Assembly (NCBI GenBank): GCA_023079485.1
Contig: CM041090.1
Coordinates: 4,400,519 to 4,464,518, forward strand
Direction: 5' to 3'
DNA from: Archilochus colubris
Taxonomy: Eukaryota; Chordata; Aves; Apodiformes; Trochilidae
Length of the DNA stretch: 64,000 bases
Below, piece by piece: positions 44,301 to 50,188 of the stretch (within the stretch, counting starts at the first letter, position 1; every line of letters begins with the position of its first letter). The notes below the pieces were generated by a model. It was not told where the DNA came from. It did not search any database and saw only the letters and a program-made list of their open reading frames with translations. A program made the translations under genes and the position numbers.

Positions 44301-47300
44301 CACAAAGGCCATCACAGACATGGAGAGTGCATTGTAATCTCGGGACTGCAGCACAACCTGCAATCAAAGGAACATGAGCTCTGCAGCAGCCACTCACTGC
44401 TAACACCCTCCAGAGGTACTCACAGACCATCACCAGCAGGCTGTGAACTGGGTAGCCTTCCATTAATCTACCTGGAAACAAGCCTCAGGTGCTTTTTCTC
44501 AATGAGAGACAAAACTTTTCAGAACAGGAGCCTCAGAAGGAGCAATTCCTGCCCCCTGCAGACAAACTAATTCCATCAAGACATCCATAATTCCACACAT
44601 CCAGCCTACCCTACTTTTGGAGAGCTTCCCATCTACATATCAAAGACCAACTTTTCCCTTCTCACCTTGTGCTCCAGAAGGATGCAAGTCAGCACCTGCA
44701 GGCAGGCATCCACTCCCAACAGCTCCAAAGGTAAATGTAATGGAAAATCCACCAAGGTGAAGCGGGATGGATCAGGAAGAGCAAAGGTCAAAGCTGGCTG
44801 CAACTCGTGTGGCAGGACTTCCACATCCACCCTCTTCTGACCAGCAACTGGCATTGGAGAACGGAGCAGCCGATAGATCCAGGCCTCAATCTCCCTCAAG
44901 TCGTGTAGCAATGCACTGGACTTCTCTTCCACCAGCAGGGAGCCGGTGAAAATCCGCCACATTGTATCCCTGGAGAGGGAAAACAAAAAGGTGAACAACA
45001 CCCCAAGAGCTCCTCTTCCCAGCCATCCCACAAGGCTCTGCCAGGAAAAGGGAAAAAAAAATTCAAAATGCAGGTCGCAAATCACACAGAGGAATGGAAG
45101 GTGGGAATTAATCTCACTGACACTGTGGAGAAATATCAATCTTTCTGTAGCAGGAATCAACACAAGTATGGCACTGCCACCTGGGAGTCCATTCCCTCAT
45201 TAAAAGGGGTCAGTTAGGTGCAGGTGTCTGAAGATCTCTCATCACCCTGGCACTTGAAATTCAGCATGTACACAGACAGGAGACTCCCATACCTCATCCA
45301 GAACTGTGGCAGACTGTTTTTAGGATTCTACTTCCAGCAGTCCTATAAACTTTTGCAGAAACAGTAAATAAACCTGAGATAACAAAAACATGCTACACAA
45401 AGATCCCCCAAATGTTTTGATATGATAAAACACTCTTTTTCATCCTATCATAAATTGCATTGTATCATTCTTAAGAGCTGCATAACCCATTGAAGAAGTG
45501 AATGCATTTCAGAACATAAATATCTGAAAGCTGTCTAGAAAGCATTTAGGTACCTAAGCAAATTAAGCAGTGATTTTTCCATGCCCTAAACTATCAATCT
45601 GCACACCTGTAGCTCACAGGCAGGTTGGCCAAAAGGCATGCACAGCACTGCTCAAGGTCTTCAGAGGTTCAAAACTTGGAACTGGGTCTGACAAAGTGTC
45701 TTGTTCTGTTCAGCCTTTCATGTGCACAGTGAAGCTGCAAACCTGCTGCAGCCACTCCACATTCCATAAAAAGCTTCAGCCTGATAAATATCCTCAGTTA
45801 CTCTAATAGAGCCCTTAGAGTAGAATGGTTCAATCAAATTAGAGTTCACAACTTAAAATTAAAAAAAAAAAAAGAAAAAATTGTGACCCTAGAGGCTTCC
45901 GAATGTGAGATACATTAGAAAAAAATGGGAGGGGTTAAAAGAAGGGAAATTTGTGATTATGCTGAGGGATAGACCTCTCAGGAACTGTGATGCTTGTCCT
46001 CCTCCATTCTTCCTTCAGCTGCTGTAATGCATAGGACATTAAGTTGTTAACAGGCACTCTGGACCTTTTGCAAGCTGTAAGGATCCAGTTTCACCTTTAT
46101 TCTGCCACCACTTCAAATCTATTCTACTTTTCCAGGTTACAGCTTGCAAACCACAGGGTAATGCAAACCTGCTGCTTTATTTTTCCCAGAGATCTATGTT
46201 CAGCATCCCTCCTCTTGTCCTCCTCATCTGTCAGTTCCTCATCACTCAGTTCTTTTCATGAATTATGTCCAACAAGTGCAAATTTTTCAAATACCATATG
46301 CCATTAAAACACTGGAATACTTCAGCACCCCTTTCAAAAAAATCAGATGAGCTCAAAGAGTTGAGGAAACTCATGAAATTTTGCTTTTTTCTACCTCTCT
46401 AATTCTCAGAATAAAACAAGAGACAAAAGAAGCTCTCTTAATCCATACTTTAAGAAAAAAAAAAAAAGTTATGTTCTGATAGAATAATTTTTTCTTCACC
46501 AGTCAGTGGATTCAGGTGATAAATCTGCAAGTGCCAGAGCCAATCATATTCCCAGGACATTCTCCTAGAACTATTCCAGGGCAGTAGCCCAAGAACTAGG
46601 CTTTTTTGTGATAGATTTCCCCTTTCATGCAAAAAGTAAAGAGCTTATGAAGATTAAAATTATATATGCCCTGTCAGTTTTTGCTTTGGGCATGCTTAAT
46701 TTACAGCATACTAAGCTGTTTAATTCACTCTATCAGCAGTGTAACAGTTAAGATAATTCCCTCCTCTCTAGAGGTTCATTTTATATTTTCTCTTTTCAGA
46801 GAGCACACTGGAAAGGAAAATATCTTCTTGAAATGTAGGTGTCAGGTACAATGCCACAGATATATATTCACAACTGATACACATAAAGACATTTTTTCCT
46901 CCTGTACCCCTACAGCTTTAGTTACATACCCAACACTATAATAGTAGATATATGATTATTAGATAAAAAGTACACCAAGTTCCTGTTAATTTGCTGTTAC
47001 CAAATGAGCTATTCTCACATGCTTCCTAGAGAATTTCTTCATTTTCTACCTGTCCTCTGTCTCCCCTTCAAATACTGTACTTTGATCTCTTTCAGCCATT
47101 GCTACTTCTCTAGTCTTTCCTCTCCCAGGCTGAAGTTCAGATTGTTTCATAAGCTCATTAAGCATGCTTTCATAATTTTCCTCTTGCTCCAAGTGGAAAT
47201 TCTCTCCATTATGTTTCTAATTTGCTTAAGTATCAGTCCTTAAATACACTGCCATGAAGCTTATAGGCCAAGCCAGTAACAGCATCAGTGCTCAGCTTCA

Positions 47301-50188
47301 GAAAAGATGATGCTCAGTCACTTATTAGCAGGATAGTGCCTCCCCAGACTTATCAAAAATTATCATCATACCAGGTAACAGAAAAAGAGAAGTTTAAAAG
47401 AAACTATCACCAAAAGAATTCCTTTTCCTACCATAATCCTGTATTAAAACAGCAAAAACATCAACAACTGGTGTTTGGCTGCTCCTGCAACCACACCTGT
47501 AGCCACAATTAGCCATTCAGACAGCTGCAGCTCTGGACACAAAACAGTGGGAGGGAAAAAAGTTCTTCTTCCCCCCCTCAACATACCTCTGCACCCCACG
47601 AGGAATCCCCAGCTTCTTGCCCAATAATCTCTCACTACAGCAGTCCACAAGTCTCTTGAGGGTGTACAGACACTCACGGAAGGTGGAAAAGAAGGGGTAG
47701 TGAGTAAGGATGCAGAGAGAAGTCAGGGTGCTGTTCCGAGAGCGGTGGCTGCCTTTGGCCGGGCGCTTACTGCGCGGCGAGCGGTTCCCCTCTGGGGCAG
47801 GCTCTGTGCTCGGGGCCTGCAGGGAAGAACCACCCTCCGAACCCTCGGTGCCCACTTCCTCCTGGGGTGCAGCTGCATCCCCAGATTTGGGAATCTTCTG
47901 TCCCTCCCGAGCTCGGTGCCCCGCTGTGCCTTCTCCCTTCTCCTTGGGCACTCGCTTCTGGAAGGAGCGGTAGAAGTTGACGCAGATTCCATAGCGAGTG
48001 ACACCCGTGTCCTTGTCTGTCAGGGTGAAGACAAAGGAGTTGTCATCACGGAAGCTCATGCGTTTCTGCCTCACGCTCAGGCATCCTTCTGGCTGGCAGA
48101 AGAACACAACATCAGGTGGCAGGGGAAAGTCCACGTGGTCTTCCAGAGGGTAACGGCGCAGCAGTTCGGGAGTCTGAGCGACGCTGTCACTGCTGGGTTG
48201 CCTACAAAGACAGCAAACAAAAAGCCATGAGTGCTGCTTGACTAATGTCAACACAGATGATTGATGTCTCACTATGAACATGTCAGAAGCCTCTGGGCTC
48301 AGCTTCACCTTTGTTTCTTCTCTACCCTACTGTCCAAGGAAAGTGGAGCATTTGTCACCAACCACAACACTCAGTGATTAGCACAAGGCCAAGATTGCAG
48401 AAAGGTTAAATAAAAAAAGTCTATACCACCATAATTGAGACCCAACAAGAAGCCTACACAAATCTGACTGACAAATGTACTTCCAGGAATACACTGTTCC
48501 CAGGAGGACATTGTACTCTGTTGTCTTTCCCTGACTTTGACTTCCAAAATGAACTTAACTGCACTGGTCCCTGGGCAATACGTGGGTAGGAAACACACTG
48601 TCTCTCTCCAAATATACAGTTGGATTAAAAACCCCTGGATTTCAGCCATTTGTGAACAAGATGAAAAAATTAAAGAGAAAATCCAGTATCAATTCCTAAC
48701 TGGGAAAAAGGAGAATTTACTAGGACAGAATTCAGATAAATGCTGGAATGACATGGACCTCACTGTGTTATATTTTCATTAAGAAGTTGTAGCAACTGTA
48801 GGTATACATAGCTCTGTGTTTGATTTTCAAGATGGATTTGAAGGGTAAGTTACCATAAAAGCTGGGTTGTATAATAAGAGATTTAAATTTGCAACTGTGG
48901 CTCACCAACCATAAATGACTAATGGAACACAAACACAGAAAGACAACACTATTTGTTCCAAATTTTCCACCAGAAGAACAGATTCTTTCAACGTATTAAT
49001 GATTTTCCTGACACTACTTGTCCTCAAAAATTACTGAATAACGGTCAGAGGAAGAGCATGAGGCTAATGAGACAGCAGACCCCAGAGCATTAGCAGTCCT
49101 GTTGCCACTGACCAGCAAAAAAGCAAGAGAACTGTAGGAGTCCAGAGTGATGCTAGCAGATTTTCAAGTGAGAACATTACACACTGTAAGCATCACTGGA
49201 GAAGGCAGTTAACATTTCTTCCTCCTCCATTTTCTAAACATCTGGAAAATGTGGTTATTTTTCTACAGATAATAAGAAATACTTACACTATTCAATTATT
49301 CTGCCCATAAAATACAATGAATAATTATTACTGAAGACTATGCAACTTCCTCCACTTATCTTATTTAAATATTGCACTCAAAATATTCTGAAAAGAAAGA
49401 GAGGAACAGGCTAATGGTCCTAAACCACTGATGTTTAAAAAAGAAAGTAAAATAGACTTTGGAATACACATGGTAAATAATCTGGCAGAAAATTACCACA
49501 TCAAGTCTGAACAAAATAAAGGTACCACTTACTGGACACCTGTGTACTTGTTAAACAGCACATGTATCAACCCCACATTTTATATATGCTTTAAGTAAAT
49601 AAGCATAATGCTCTATTTATTGTTAGATTTTGAAAAAATAAAGCATTCATGTAATTCCCATGAGGATAAATGGATATTAGACAGAGAAACAGTCAAGGCA
49701 AGTACCAGATTATTTTTTAACTGAGTCACAAGCTATACTTCAAAAGCTAGAAAAGTAACCCAAAATAGTATTTTACCTGCCTGTGGCTTTGAGTATTTTC
49801 ACTTTGTGAATCCTTCCATCTTGATGCCAGTAGAAGCAAAGAAGTTCAGATATATAGGCTACCCAAGAGTCATATATAAACTGGCTATCCTTAGTTAACC
49901 TTTGCAGACCCTTAAAAGGAGTCTAAAGATTGCAAGTTGAAAACCTTTGGCTTCACTGCTGTCTTTCAAAAAGTGATCTAACCCAAGTGGATGGGCAGAA
50001 CTATTCTGCACACACCTCAGGCAGCACTTCTAACAGCACCAAGCAAGGCTTCATCAGTGGATATTGGGCTATTTGTGCCCACTCTACTGCCCAGGCAAAA
50101 GTAAAGCTGAGATTCTTTTACATTACCTGGCTCCAATGATCACAAGGTAGTCGAGTAACCGAGGGCAGATTTTCTTTTTCTGCACCAT
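2303..50188 (-). CDS. MADD: MADD (DENN/MADD, Rab3 GEP), spliced coding span, 3' end beyond window
   Basis: This is the span of a spliced gene whose 33 coding exons are listed separately. MADD is a large cytoplasmic DENN-domain protein. In mammals it is a guanine nucleotide exchange factor for Rab3 and Rab27 GTPases, and it binds TNF receptor 1 through a death-domain-like region, linking the receptor to MAP kinase signalling and survival. The assignment rests on near-continuous similarity to the mammalian protein from its first residues through the PH-like region, in correct order and splice phase. The encoded part is about 1610 residues, against roughly 1650 for human, so about 45-50 C-terminal residues lie left of position 1. 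All introns used are GT-AG and every junction keeps frame. Exon numbers here count coding exons; adding one gives the human numbering if human exon 1 is noncoding. Confidence 0.97.
2373..7610. other. MADD intron between coding exons 32 and 33
   Basis: About 5.2 kb, AT-rich. Small overlapping open frames near 2930-3240 on both strands lack homology I recognise. Only short T or A runs and a CT/CA-rich stretch near 6848-6880 stand out. Confidence 0.8.
7611..7717 (-). CDS. MADD: MADD coding exon 32
   Basis: Thirty-five codons after the split glycine: [20 protein letters not shown], then [15 protein letters not shown]. Mammals differ at only a few positions (DLK, MHNQ). Acceptor TAACAG, donor GTATGA, phase 0 at the 3' end. 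Confidence 0.96.
7789..7803. repeat. GA microsatellite
   Basis: A short run of GA units in an A-rich segment just upstream (in transcript order) of MADD coding exon 32. Confidence 0.85.
8612..8684 (-). CDS. MADD: MADD coding exon 31
   Basis: Twenty-four codons plus one base: [20 protein letters not shown], then SIKP and a split glycine. Matches the mammalian end of the PH-like region. Acceptor ATGGTAG has a weak pyrimidine tract; donor GTAAAA. Confidence 0.95.
8685..9952. other. MADD intron between coding exons 30 and 31
   Basis: About 1.3 kb; nothing beyond AT-rich unique sequence. The intron 7718-8611, between exons 31 and 32, likewise shows only A/T runs. Confidence 0.75.
9953..10117 (-). 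CDS. MADD: MADD coding exon 30 (PH-like region)
   Basis: Fifty-five codons: [20 protein letters not shown], then [20 protein letters not shown] and [15 protein letters not shown]. Virtually identical to mammals, including the [21 protein letters not shown] core. Acceptor GCTCCCAG, donor GTACCC; both phase 0. Confidence 0.97.
10201..10308 (-). CDS. MADD: MADD coding exon 29 (start of PH-like region)
   Basis: Thirty-six codons: [20 protein letters not shown], then [16 protein letters not shown]. The start is divergent (mammals have NGRDLSIWSSGSRHMKK); the rest is conserved. It begins the C-terminal PH-like fold. Acceptor TCTCTAG, donor GTAGAT; both phase 0. Confidence 0.95.
10411..10431. repeat. 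A(21) homopolymer
   Basis: Twenty-one consecutive A residues in an intron, about 100 bases upstream (in transcript order) of MADD coding exon 29. In the transcript it is a U tract. Confidence 0.95.
10518..10936. repeat. Tandem duplication, copy 1
   Basis: First copy of a duplicated unit with period about 433 bases. It starts AAGTTCAGTTTTAACAAGTG and ends GGGAACCAATGGAAAACTA. It contains a short AT dinucleotide tract at 10801-10829. It lies in the MADD intron between coding exons 28 and 29. Confidence 0.93.
10951..11374. repeat. Tandem duplication, copy 2
   Basis: Second copy, with the same start and end. It differs from copy 1 by scattered substitutions, a deletion of about 14 bases near 11075, and a longer TA tract at 11229-11260. 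No coding sequence is involved and the flanking exons are intact. Confidence 0.93.
11229..11260. repeat. TA-rich microsatellite
   Basis: Alternating TA with a few interruptions, inside copy 2 of the tandem duplication. Copy 1 has a shorter version, so length varies between copies. Confidence 0.9.
11672..11782 (-). CDS. MADD: MADD coding exon 28 (death-domain-like region)
   Basis: Thirty-seven codons, [20 protein letters not shown], then [17 protein letters not shown]. It closes the death-domain-like segment. Substitutions against mammals are conservative (VYSQQINEVLDQLANL there). Acceptor TTTTTAG, donor GTAAGT; both phase 0. Confidence 0.96.
11783..14003. other. MADD intron between coding exons 27 and 28
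   Basis: About 2.2 kb with no recognisable repeat or gene. Plus-strand C-rich patches near 13000-13080 are the only compositional feature. The adjoining intron 14110-14841 is similarly empty. Confidence 0.75.
14004..14109 (-). CDS. MADD: MADD coding exon 27 (death-domain-like region)
   Basis: Thirty-five codons after a split arginine: [20 protein letters not shown], then [15 protein letters not shown]. It falls in the part of mammalian MADD annotated as a death domain, which binds the TNF receptor 1 death domain. Acceptor CTTGCAG, donor GTGACT. Confidence 0.96.
14842..14962 (-). CDS. MADD: MADD coding exon 26
   Basis: Encodes [20 protein letters not shown], then [19 protein letters not shown]. 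It is essentially identical to the mammalian sequence and leads into the death-domain-like segment. Acceptor TTGCACAG, donor GTAAAG, phase 2. Confidence 0.97.
14963..15296. other. Short intron downstream of cassette exon 25
   Basis: 334 bases. On the transcript strand it is rich in TGTG and pyrimidine stretches close to the exon 25 donor (about 15215-15285), as is common beside regulated exons. The upstream intron 15360-15929 has no special feature. Confidence 0.6.
15297..15359 (-). CDS. MADD: MADD coding exon 25 (63-nt cassette, homolog of human exon 26)
   Basis: A 63-base exon encoding [20 protein letters not shown] plus a split serine. It is the counterpart of the mammalian [21 protein letters not shown] cassette (exon 26). 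Exon 24 can also join directly to exon 26 in frame, giving [14 protein letters not shown], a form known in mammals. Donor GTAATA; acceptor GGTGCAG with a poor pyrimidine tract, as expected for a regulated exon. Confidence 0.92.
15930..16038 (-). CDS. MADD: MADD coding exon 24
   Basis: Encodes [20 protein letters not shown], then [16 protein letters not shown]. The [11 protein letters not shown] end is identical to mammals; the basic start corresponds to GKAHSLKPSIKEK and has diverged. Acceptor TTTTCAG, donor GTAAAC, phase 1. Confidence 0.94.
16039..16880. other. MADD intron between coding exons 23 and 24
   Basis: 842 bases. An A-rich stretch near 16240-16300 and a strongly AT-rich stretch of AATTAAAT-like units at about 16603-16683 are visible; no gene. 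Confidence 0.75.
16881..17039 (-). CDS. MADD: MADD coding exon 23
   Basis: Fifty-three codons: [20 protein letters not shown], a variable Gly/Asn-rich stretch, then [15 protein letters not shown]. Conserved ends flank a variable middle. Acceptor CCCCAG, donor GTAAGG; both phase 0. The intron upstream of it carries the CR1 nest. Confidence 0.95.
17235..18185 (-). mobile_element. Old CR1 LINE, 3' part (RT end and 3' UTR)
   Basis: The reverse complement resembles the end of CR1 ORF2 and its 3' UTR. Landmarks on the plus strand are GGTTGGAAGGGATCTG (3' end), GAACTGGACGTAATACTCCA, GCTCATGGTCAGCTAGTTGTCC and GAAGATGCTGAATGGTGTTG. It is diverged, with frameshifts and stops, so it is a decayed copy. 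It is interrupted at 18185 by a younger CR1. Confidence 0.85.
18186..18955 (-). mobile_element. Younger CR1 LINE 3' fragment, minus strand
   Basis: The plus strand begins with the CR1 3' end (TCATAGAATCATAGAATTGG, GGGTTGGAAGGGACCTCAGA). The minus strand encodes recognisable pieces of the reverse transcriptase C-terminus, such as [40 protein letters not shown] and [20 protein letters not shown], in more than one frame. The fragment is 5'-truncated, as is usual for CR1, and less diverged than its host element. Confidence 0.93.
18956..19178 (+). mobile_element. CR1 LINE 3' fragment, plus strand
   Basis: Reads in the opposite direction to its neighbour: GGCATTGGAATGGGTTGCCC, GGTGCTGGAGTCACCATCCC, GGACTCGATCTTGGAGGTCT and a degraded CR1 3' end at TGATTCTACAGTTCCATGAT. 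It abuts the minus-strand CR1, so the two copies are joined through their 5' truncation points. Confidence 0.85.
19179..19965 (-). mobile_element. Old CR1 LINE, 5' part (RT N-terminal region)
   Basis: Continuation of the old minus-strand CR1 beyond the two insertions. The minus strand encodes decayed reverse-transcriptase pieces: [38 protein letters not shown] and a [19 protein letters not shown] segment, all typical of CR1 ORF2 upstream of the catalytic core. It has frame breaks and is not functional. Confidence 0.85.
19966..20666. other. Remainder of MADD intron between coding exons 22 and 23
   Basis: Unique AT-rich sequence between the CR1 nest and exon 22; no gene seen. The stretch 17040-17234 on the other side of the nest is also plain. 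The 345-base intron 20751-21095 is unremarkable. Confidence 0.7.
20667..20750 (-). CDS. MADD: MADD coding exon 22
   Basis: An 84-base exon of 28 codons: [20 protein letters not shown], then QDSEVSTV. It aligns with the mammalian RTDQDS...[17 protein letters not shown]; the first half has diverged and the second is conserved. Both boundaries are phase 0. Acceptor ATTGCAG; donor GTAGGA, on the weak side. Confidence 0.92.
21096..21193 (-). CDS. MADD: MADD coding exon 21
   Basis: Encodes [20 protein letters not shown], then [12 protein letters not shown]. The FDLGET and [10 protein letters not shown] blocks are conserved with mammals. Acceptor TGTTCAG, donor GTCAGT, phase 0 at the 3' end. Confidence 0.95.
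21194..24230. other. MADD intron between coding exons 20 and 21
   Basis: About 3 kb, no gene or recognised mobile element. A purine-rich GAGA stretch near 22325-22380 and an A-rich stretch near 24000-24040 are the only low-complexity features. Confidence 0.75.
24231..24284 (-). CDS. MADD: MADD coding exon 20 (54-nt cassette, homolog of human exon 21)
   Basis: A 54-base exon encoding [18 protein letters not shown]. It matches the mammalian [18 protein letters not shown] segment, which I equate with alternatively spliced exon 21. Skipping it preserves frame. Acceptor GGGTAG, donor GTAAGG, phase 1. Confidence 0.93.
24285..26386. other. MADD intron between coding exons 19 and 20
   Basis: About 2.1 kb of unique-looking sequence, with an A/GA-rich run at 24395-24430. 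No gene seen. Confidence 0.75.
26387..26593 (-). CDS. MADD: MADD coding exon 19 (Pro-rich linker)
   Basis: Encodes [20 protein letters not shown], a variable Pro/Met-rich stretch, then the conserved [13 protein letters not shown]. The middle is much less conserved than the ends, as expected for a linker. The acceptor CTTTGAAG is less standard but sits behind a T-rich tract and is required by phase. Donor GTGTGT, phase 1. Confidence 0.93.
26594..29057. other. MADD intron between coding exons 18 and 19
   Basis: About 2.5 kb. An A-rich stretch with AAAC units lies at 26605-26700, just upstream (in transcript order) of exon 19, where it forms its T-rich tract. No gene seen. Confidence 0.75.
29058..29208 (-). 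CDS. MADD: MADD coding exon 18
   Basis: Fifty codons plus one base: [20 protein letters not shown], then [20 protein letters not shown] and [10 protein letters not shown]. Conserved with mammals nearly throughout and predicted helical. Acceptor CTTGCAG, donor GTAAGC, phase 1. Confidence 0.96.
29343..29529 (-). CDS. MADD: MADD coding exon 17
   Basis: Encodes [20 protein letters not shown], then [20 protein letters not shown] and a tail ending ARQDIIQDV. This helical block is among the most conserved parts outside the DENN module. The exon is more GC-rich than its surroundings. Acceptor CCACCAG, donor GTCAGT, phase 0. The frame continues past the donor, but those residues are not MADD. Confidence 0.96.
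29530..30547. other. MADD intron between coding exons 16 and 17
   Basis: About 1 kb; several small open frames on both strands have no recognisable homology. Nothing else seen. Confidence 0.7.
30548..30650 (-). CDS. MADD: MADD coding exon 16
   Basis: Encodes [20 protein letters not shown], then [13 protein letters not shown]. It is a basic, Ser/Pro-rich linker, well conserved with mammals ([20 protein letters not shown] is identical as I recall it). Acceptor CTCTAG, donor GTAGTA, phase 2. Confidence 0.95.
30651..31111. other. MADD intron downstream of cassette exon 15
   Basis: 461 bases. On the transcript strand it carries GCATG elements at about 31082-31087 and 31091-31095 and a TGCATG at 30928-30933 (see findings). 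No gene. Confidence 0.7.
31112..31171 (-). CDS. MADD: MADD coding exon 15 (60-nt cassette, homolog of human exon 16)
   Basis: A 60-base exon encoding [20 protein letters not shown], the counterpart of the mammalian 20-residue cassette VFGLNTLMEIVTEAG. Skipping it keeps the frame. In mammals this is exon 16, one of the exons that distinguish MADD/IG20 isoforms. The acceptor follows CTCCCAG-like context and the donor is GTGGGT. GCATG motifs lie close downstream (see findings). Confidence 0.93.
31172..33007. other. MADD intron between coding exons 14 and 15
   Basis: About 1.8 kb of unique AT-rich sequence with no recognised element. The intron 33110-34323 (between exons 13 and 14) and 34464-35063 (between 12 and 13) are likewise plain. 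Confidence 0.7.
33008..33109 (-). CDS. MADD: MADD coding exon 14
   Basis: Encodes [20 protein letters not shown], then [14 protein letters not shown]. It matches the mammalian [16 protein letters not shown] block almost exactly. Acceptor GTCATAG, donor GTAACC, phase 1. Confidence 0.95.
34324..34463 (-). CDS. MADD: MADD coding exon 13
   Basis: About residues 820-867 (17 more if exon 12 is long): [20 protein letters not shown], then [20 protein letters not shown] and IMSFA. It is a serine-rich, probably phosphorylated linker conserved with mammals. Acceptor TTTAAAG, donor GTATGT, phase 1. Confidence 0.95.
35064..35395 (-). CDS. MADD: MADD coding exon 12 (homolog of alternatively spliced exon 13)
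   Basis: Encodes [16 protein letters not shown], a poorly conserved stretch, then the conserved [13 protein letters not shown], an acidic run and ESYTPRF. Two in-phase acceptors are possible. One at 35395 sits behind a long pyrimidine tract and would add 17 residues starting [13 protein letters not shown]. The other, at 35344 after CCCCAG, fits the mammalian boundary better but has a weaker tract. Donor GTGAGT, phase 2. The mammalian counterpart is alternatively spliced (13L/13S). Lengths are 332 or 281 bases. Confidence 0.85.
35590..35783 (-). CDS. MADD: MADD coding exon 11
   Basis: About residues 662-726. It begins [20 protein letters not shown] and continues through [18 protein letters not shown]. 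The acceptor TTTGCAG is clear. The donor is not: ending after CAT (35590, donor GTGTGT) keeps the conserved VIHGVN, while ending after GGA (35599, donor GTAAAT) would lose three residues. Both are phase 0. I prefer 35590 because related proteins continue with Val/Ala-Asn. Confidence 0.85.
35890..36180 (-). mobile_element. Diverged CR1-like fragment, minus strand
   Basis: The order TTTAGGTTGTAAAGGGC, GCAGGTTGCTCAGGGCCTTG, GAACTTGTTCAGCTCCAATG and CTCCTGTTCTTGG follows the usual CR1 3' UTR seen in reverse complement, but with many changes. It lies in the intron between coding exons 10 and 11. The right edge is uncertain and may reach about 36360. Confidence 0.6.
36181..36637. other. Remainder of MADD intron between coding exons 10 and 11
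   Basis: Partly a possible continuation of the decayed CR1 fragment; otherwise unique. The introns 36742-37685, 37843-38198 and 38435-39063 show only short A runs. Confidence 0.65.
36638..36741 (-). CDS. MADD: MADD coding exon 10 (acidic-serine segment)
   Basis: Residues 627-662, encoding [20 protein letters not shown], then [15 protein letters not shown]. The region is highly conserved and Asp/Ser-rich. The acceptor lies in a tandem GGCAGTGGCAG, so use of the second AG would remove two residues (Ser-Gly); the human protein agrees with the first AG. Donor GTGAGT, phase 1. Confidence 0.95.
37686..37842 (-). CDS. MADD: MADD coding exon 9
   Basis: Residues 575-627. Conserved text includes [20 protein letters not shown] and [19 protein letters not shown], then a Glu/Asp-rich tail ending DSDPTDD. 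It follows the DENN module in the mammalian protein. Acceptor TTGTGCAG, donor GTTAGT, phase 2. Confidence 0.96.
38199..38434 (-). CDS. MADD: MADD coding exon 8 (dDENN domain)
   Basis: Residues 496-575. It encodes [34 protein letters not shown], the [12 protein letters not shown] block and [19 protein letters not shown], all matching mammalian dDENN. The acceptor is TTTTTAG. The donor is a perfect GTAAGT after a single A, so the next asparagine codon is split, phase 1. Confidence 0.97.
39064..39242 (-). CDS. MADD: MADD coding exon 7 (dDENN domain)
   Basis: Residues 437-496. It starts [20 protein letters not shown] and includes the [20 protein letters not shown] block and [13 protein letters not shown]. 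This is the dDENN-proximal linker of MADD. The acceptor is TATTAG and the donor GTGAGG; the final arginine codon is split (phase 2). Confidence 0.96.
39243..41662. other. MADD intron between coding exons 6 and 7
   Basis: About 2.4 kb; no gene or repeat recognised. The 711-base intron 41744-42454 next to it is also plain. Confidence 0.75.
41663..41743 (-). CDS. MADD: MADD coding exon 6
   Basis: Residues 410-436, 27 codons, starting [20 protein letters not shown] and ending LKKHLKQ. It corresponds to the human stretch that closes cDENN and leads into dDENN. Acceptor ATTTCAG, donor GTAATA. The frame remains open after the donor, but the downstream residues do not match the family. Confidence 0.95.
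42455..42568 (-). CDS. MADD: MADD coding exon 5 (cDENN domain)
   Basis: Residues 372-409, 38 codons, reading [20 protein letters not shown], then a segment ending [21 protein letters not shown] and DDVWLIDLD are cDENN hallmarks. The acceptor follows a pyrimidine tract (TTTCTCACAG) and the donor is GTAAGT; both boundaries are phase 0. Confidence 0.97.
43048..43474 (+). mobile_element. CR1 LINE 3' fragment, plus strand
   Basis: Starts AATGAAGCTGGTGAAGGGTC and encodes a decayed reverse-transcriptase tail ([20 protein letters not shown]). It continues through the CR1 3' UTR to GGTCTTTTCCAAACAAAACA and a degraded ATTCTGTGAT end. It lies in the MADD intron between coding exons 4 and 5. Confidence 0.92.
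43475..44225. other. MADD intron between coding exons 4 and 5, beyond the CR1
   Basis: Unique sequence with no gene; a G-rich patch lies at 43921-43938. The other side of the CR1, 42569-43047, has an A-rich stretch at about 42725-42755. The 308-base intron 44358-44665 is plain. Confidence 0.7.
44226..44357 (-). CDS. MADD: MADD coding exon 4 (cDENN domain)
   Basis: Residues 328-371, exactly 44 codons, from [20 protein letters not shown] to [11 protein letters not shown]. It includes the strongly conserved cDENN signature around [16 protein letters not shown]. Acceptor ATTGCAG and donor GTATGT; both boundaries are phase 0. Confidence 0.97.
44666..44969 (-). CDS. MADD: MADD coding exon 3 (uDENN end, cDENN start)
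   Basis: Residues 226-327. It starts [20 protein letters not shown] and ends [12 protein letters not shown]. In mammalian MADD this joins the uDENN and cDENN domains, which form the DENN module that engages Rab GTPases. The exon ends at AAG with donor GTGAGA, phase 0. The reading frame stays open past the donor for several codons, but those residues ([10 protein letters not shown]) do not match the family and are intronic. Confidence 0.97.
44970..47586. other. MADD intron between coding exons 2 and 3
   Basis: About 2.6 kb, AT-rich, with short A runs near 45865 and 46455. No gene or recognised mobile element. Confidence 0.75.
47587..48201 (-). CDS. MADD: MADD coding exon 2 (uDENN domain)
   Basis: Residues 21-226, the largest coding exon at 615 bases. 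It holds most of the uDENN domain: conserved blocks include [57 protein letters not shown] and [19 protein letters not shown]. Between them is a fast-evolving, Glu/Gly/Ser-rich loop (about residues 107-165), followed by a basic [13 protein letters not shown] stretch. That insertion within uDENN is typical of MADD. The acceptor is TTTGTAG and the donor is GTATGT, phase 2. Confidence 0.97.
48202..50126. other. MADD intron between coding exons 1 and 2
   Basis: About 1.9 kb of unique AT-rich sequence. No gene seen. Confidence 0.75.
50127..50188 (-). CDS. MADD: MADD coding exon 1 (initiator exon)
   Basis: Residues 1-21, reading [20 protein letters not shown] plus a split arginine codon. This matches the highly conserved MADD N-terminus and begins the uDENN domain. 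The start is chosen by homology and has a strong Kozak context (A at -3, G at +4). The exon ends in AG followed by GTAATG; the split codon AG|G is completed by exon 2. It is too short to stand out as an open reading frame, being only 62 coding bases. Confidence 0.96.

Noticed and set aside
47700..48230. Plus-strand frame of 176 codons
   Set aside because: It is antisense to MADD coding exon 2, which is GC-rich and long; it shows no homology of its own.
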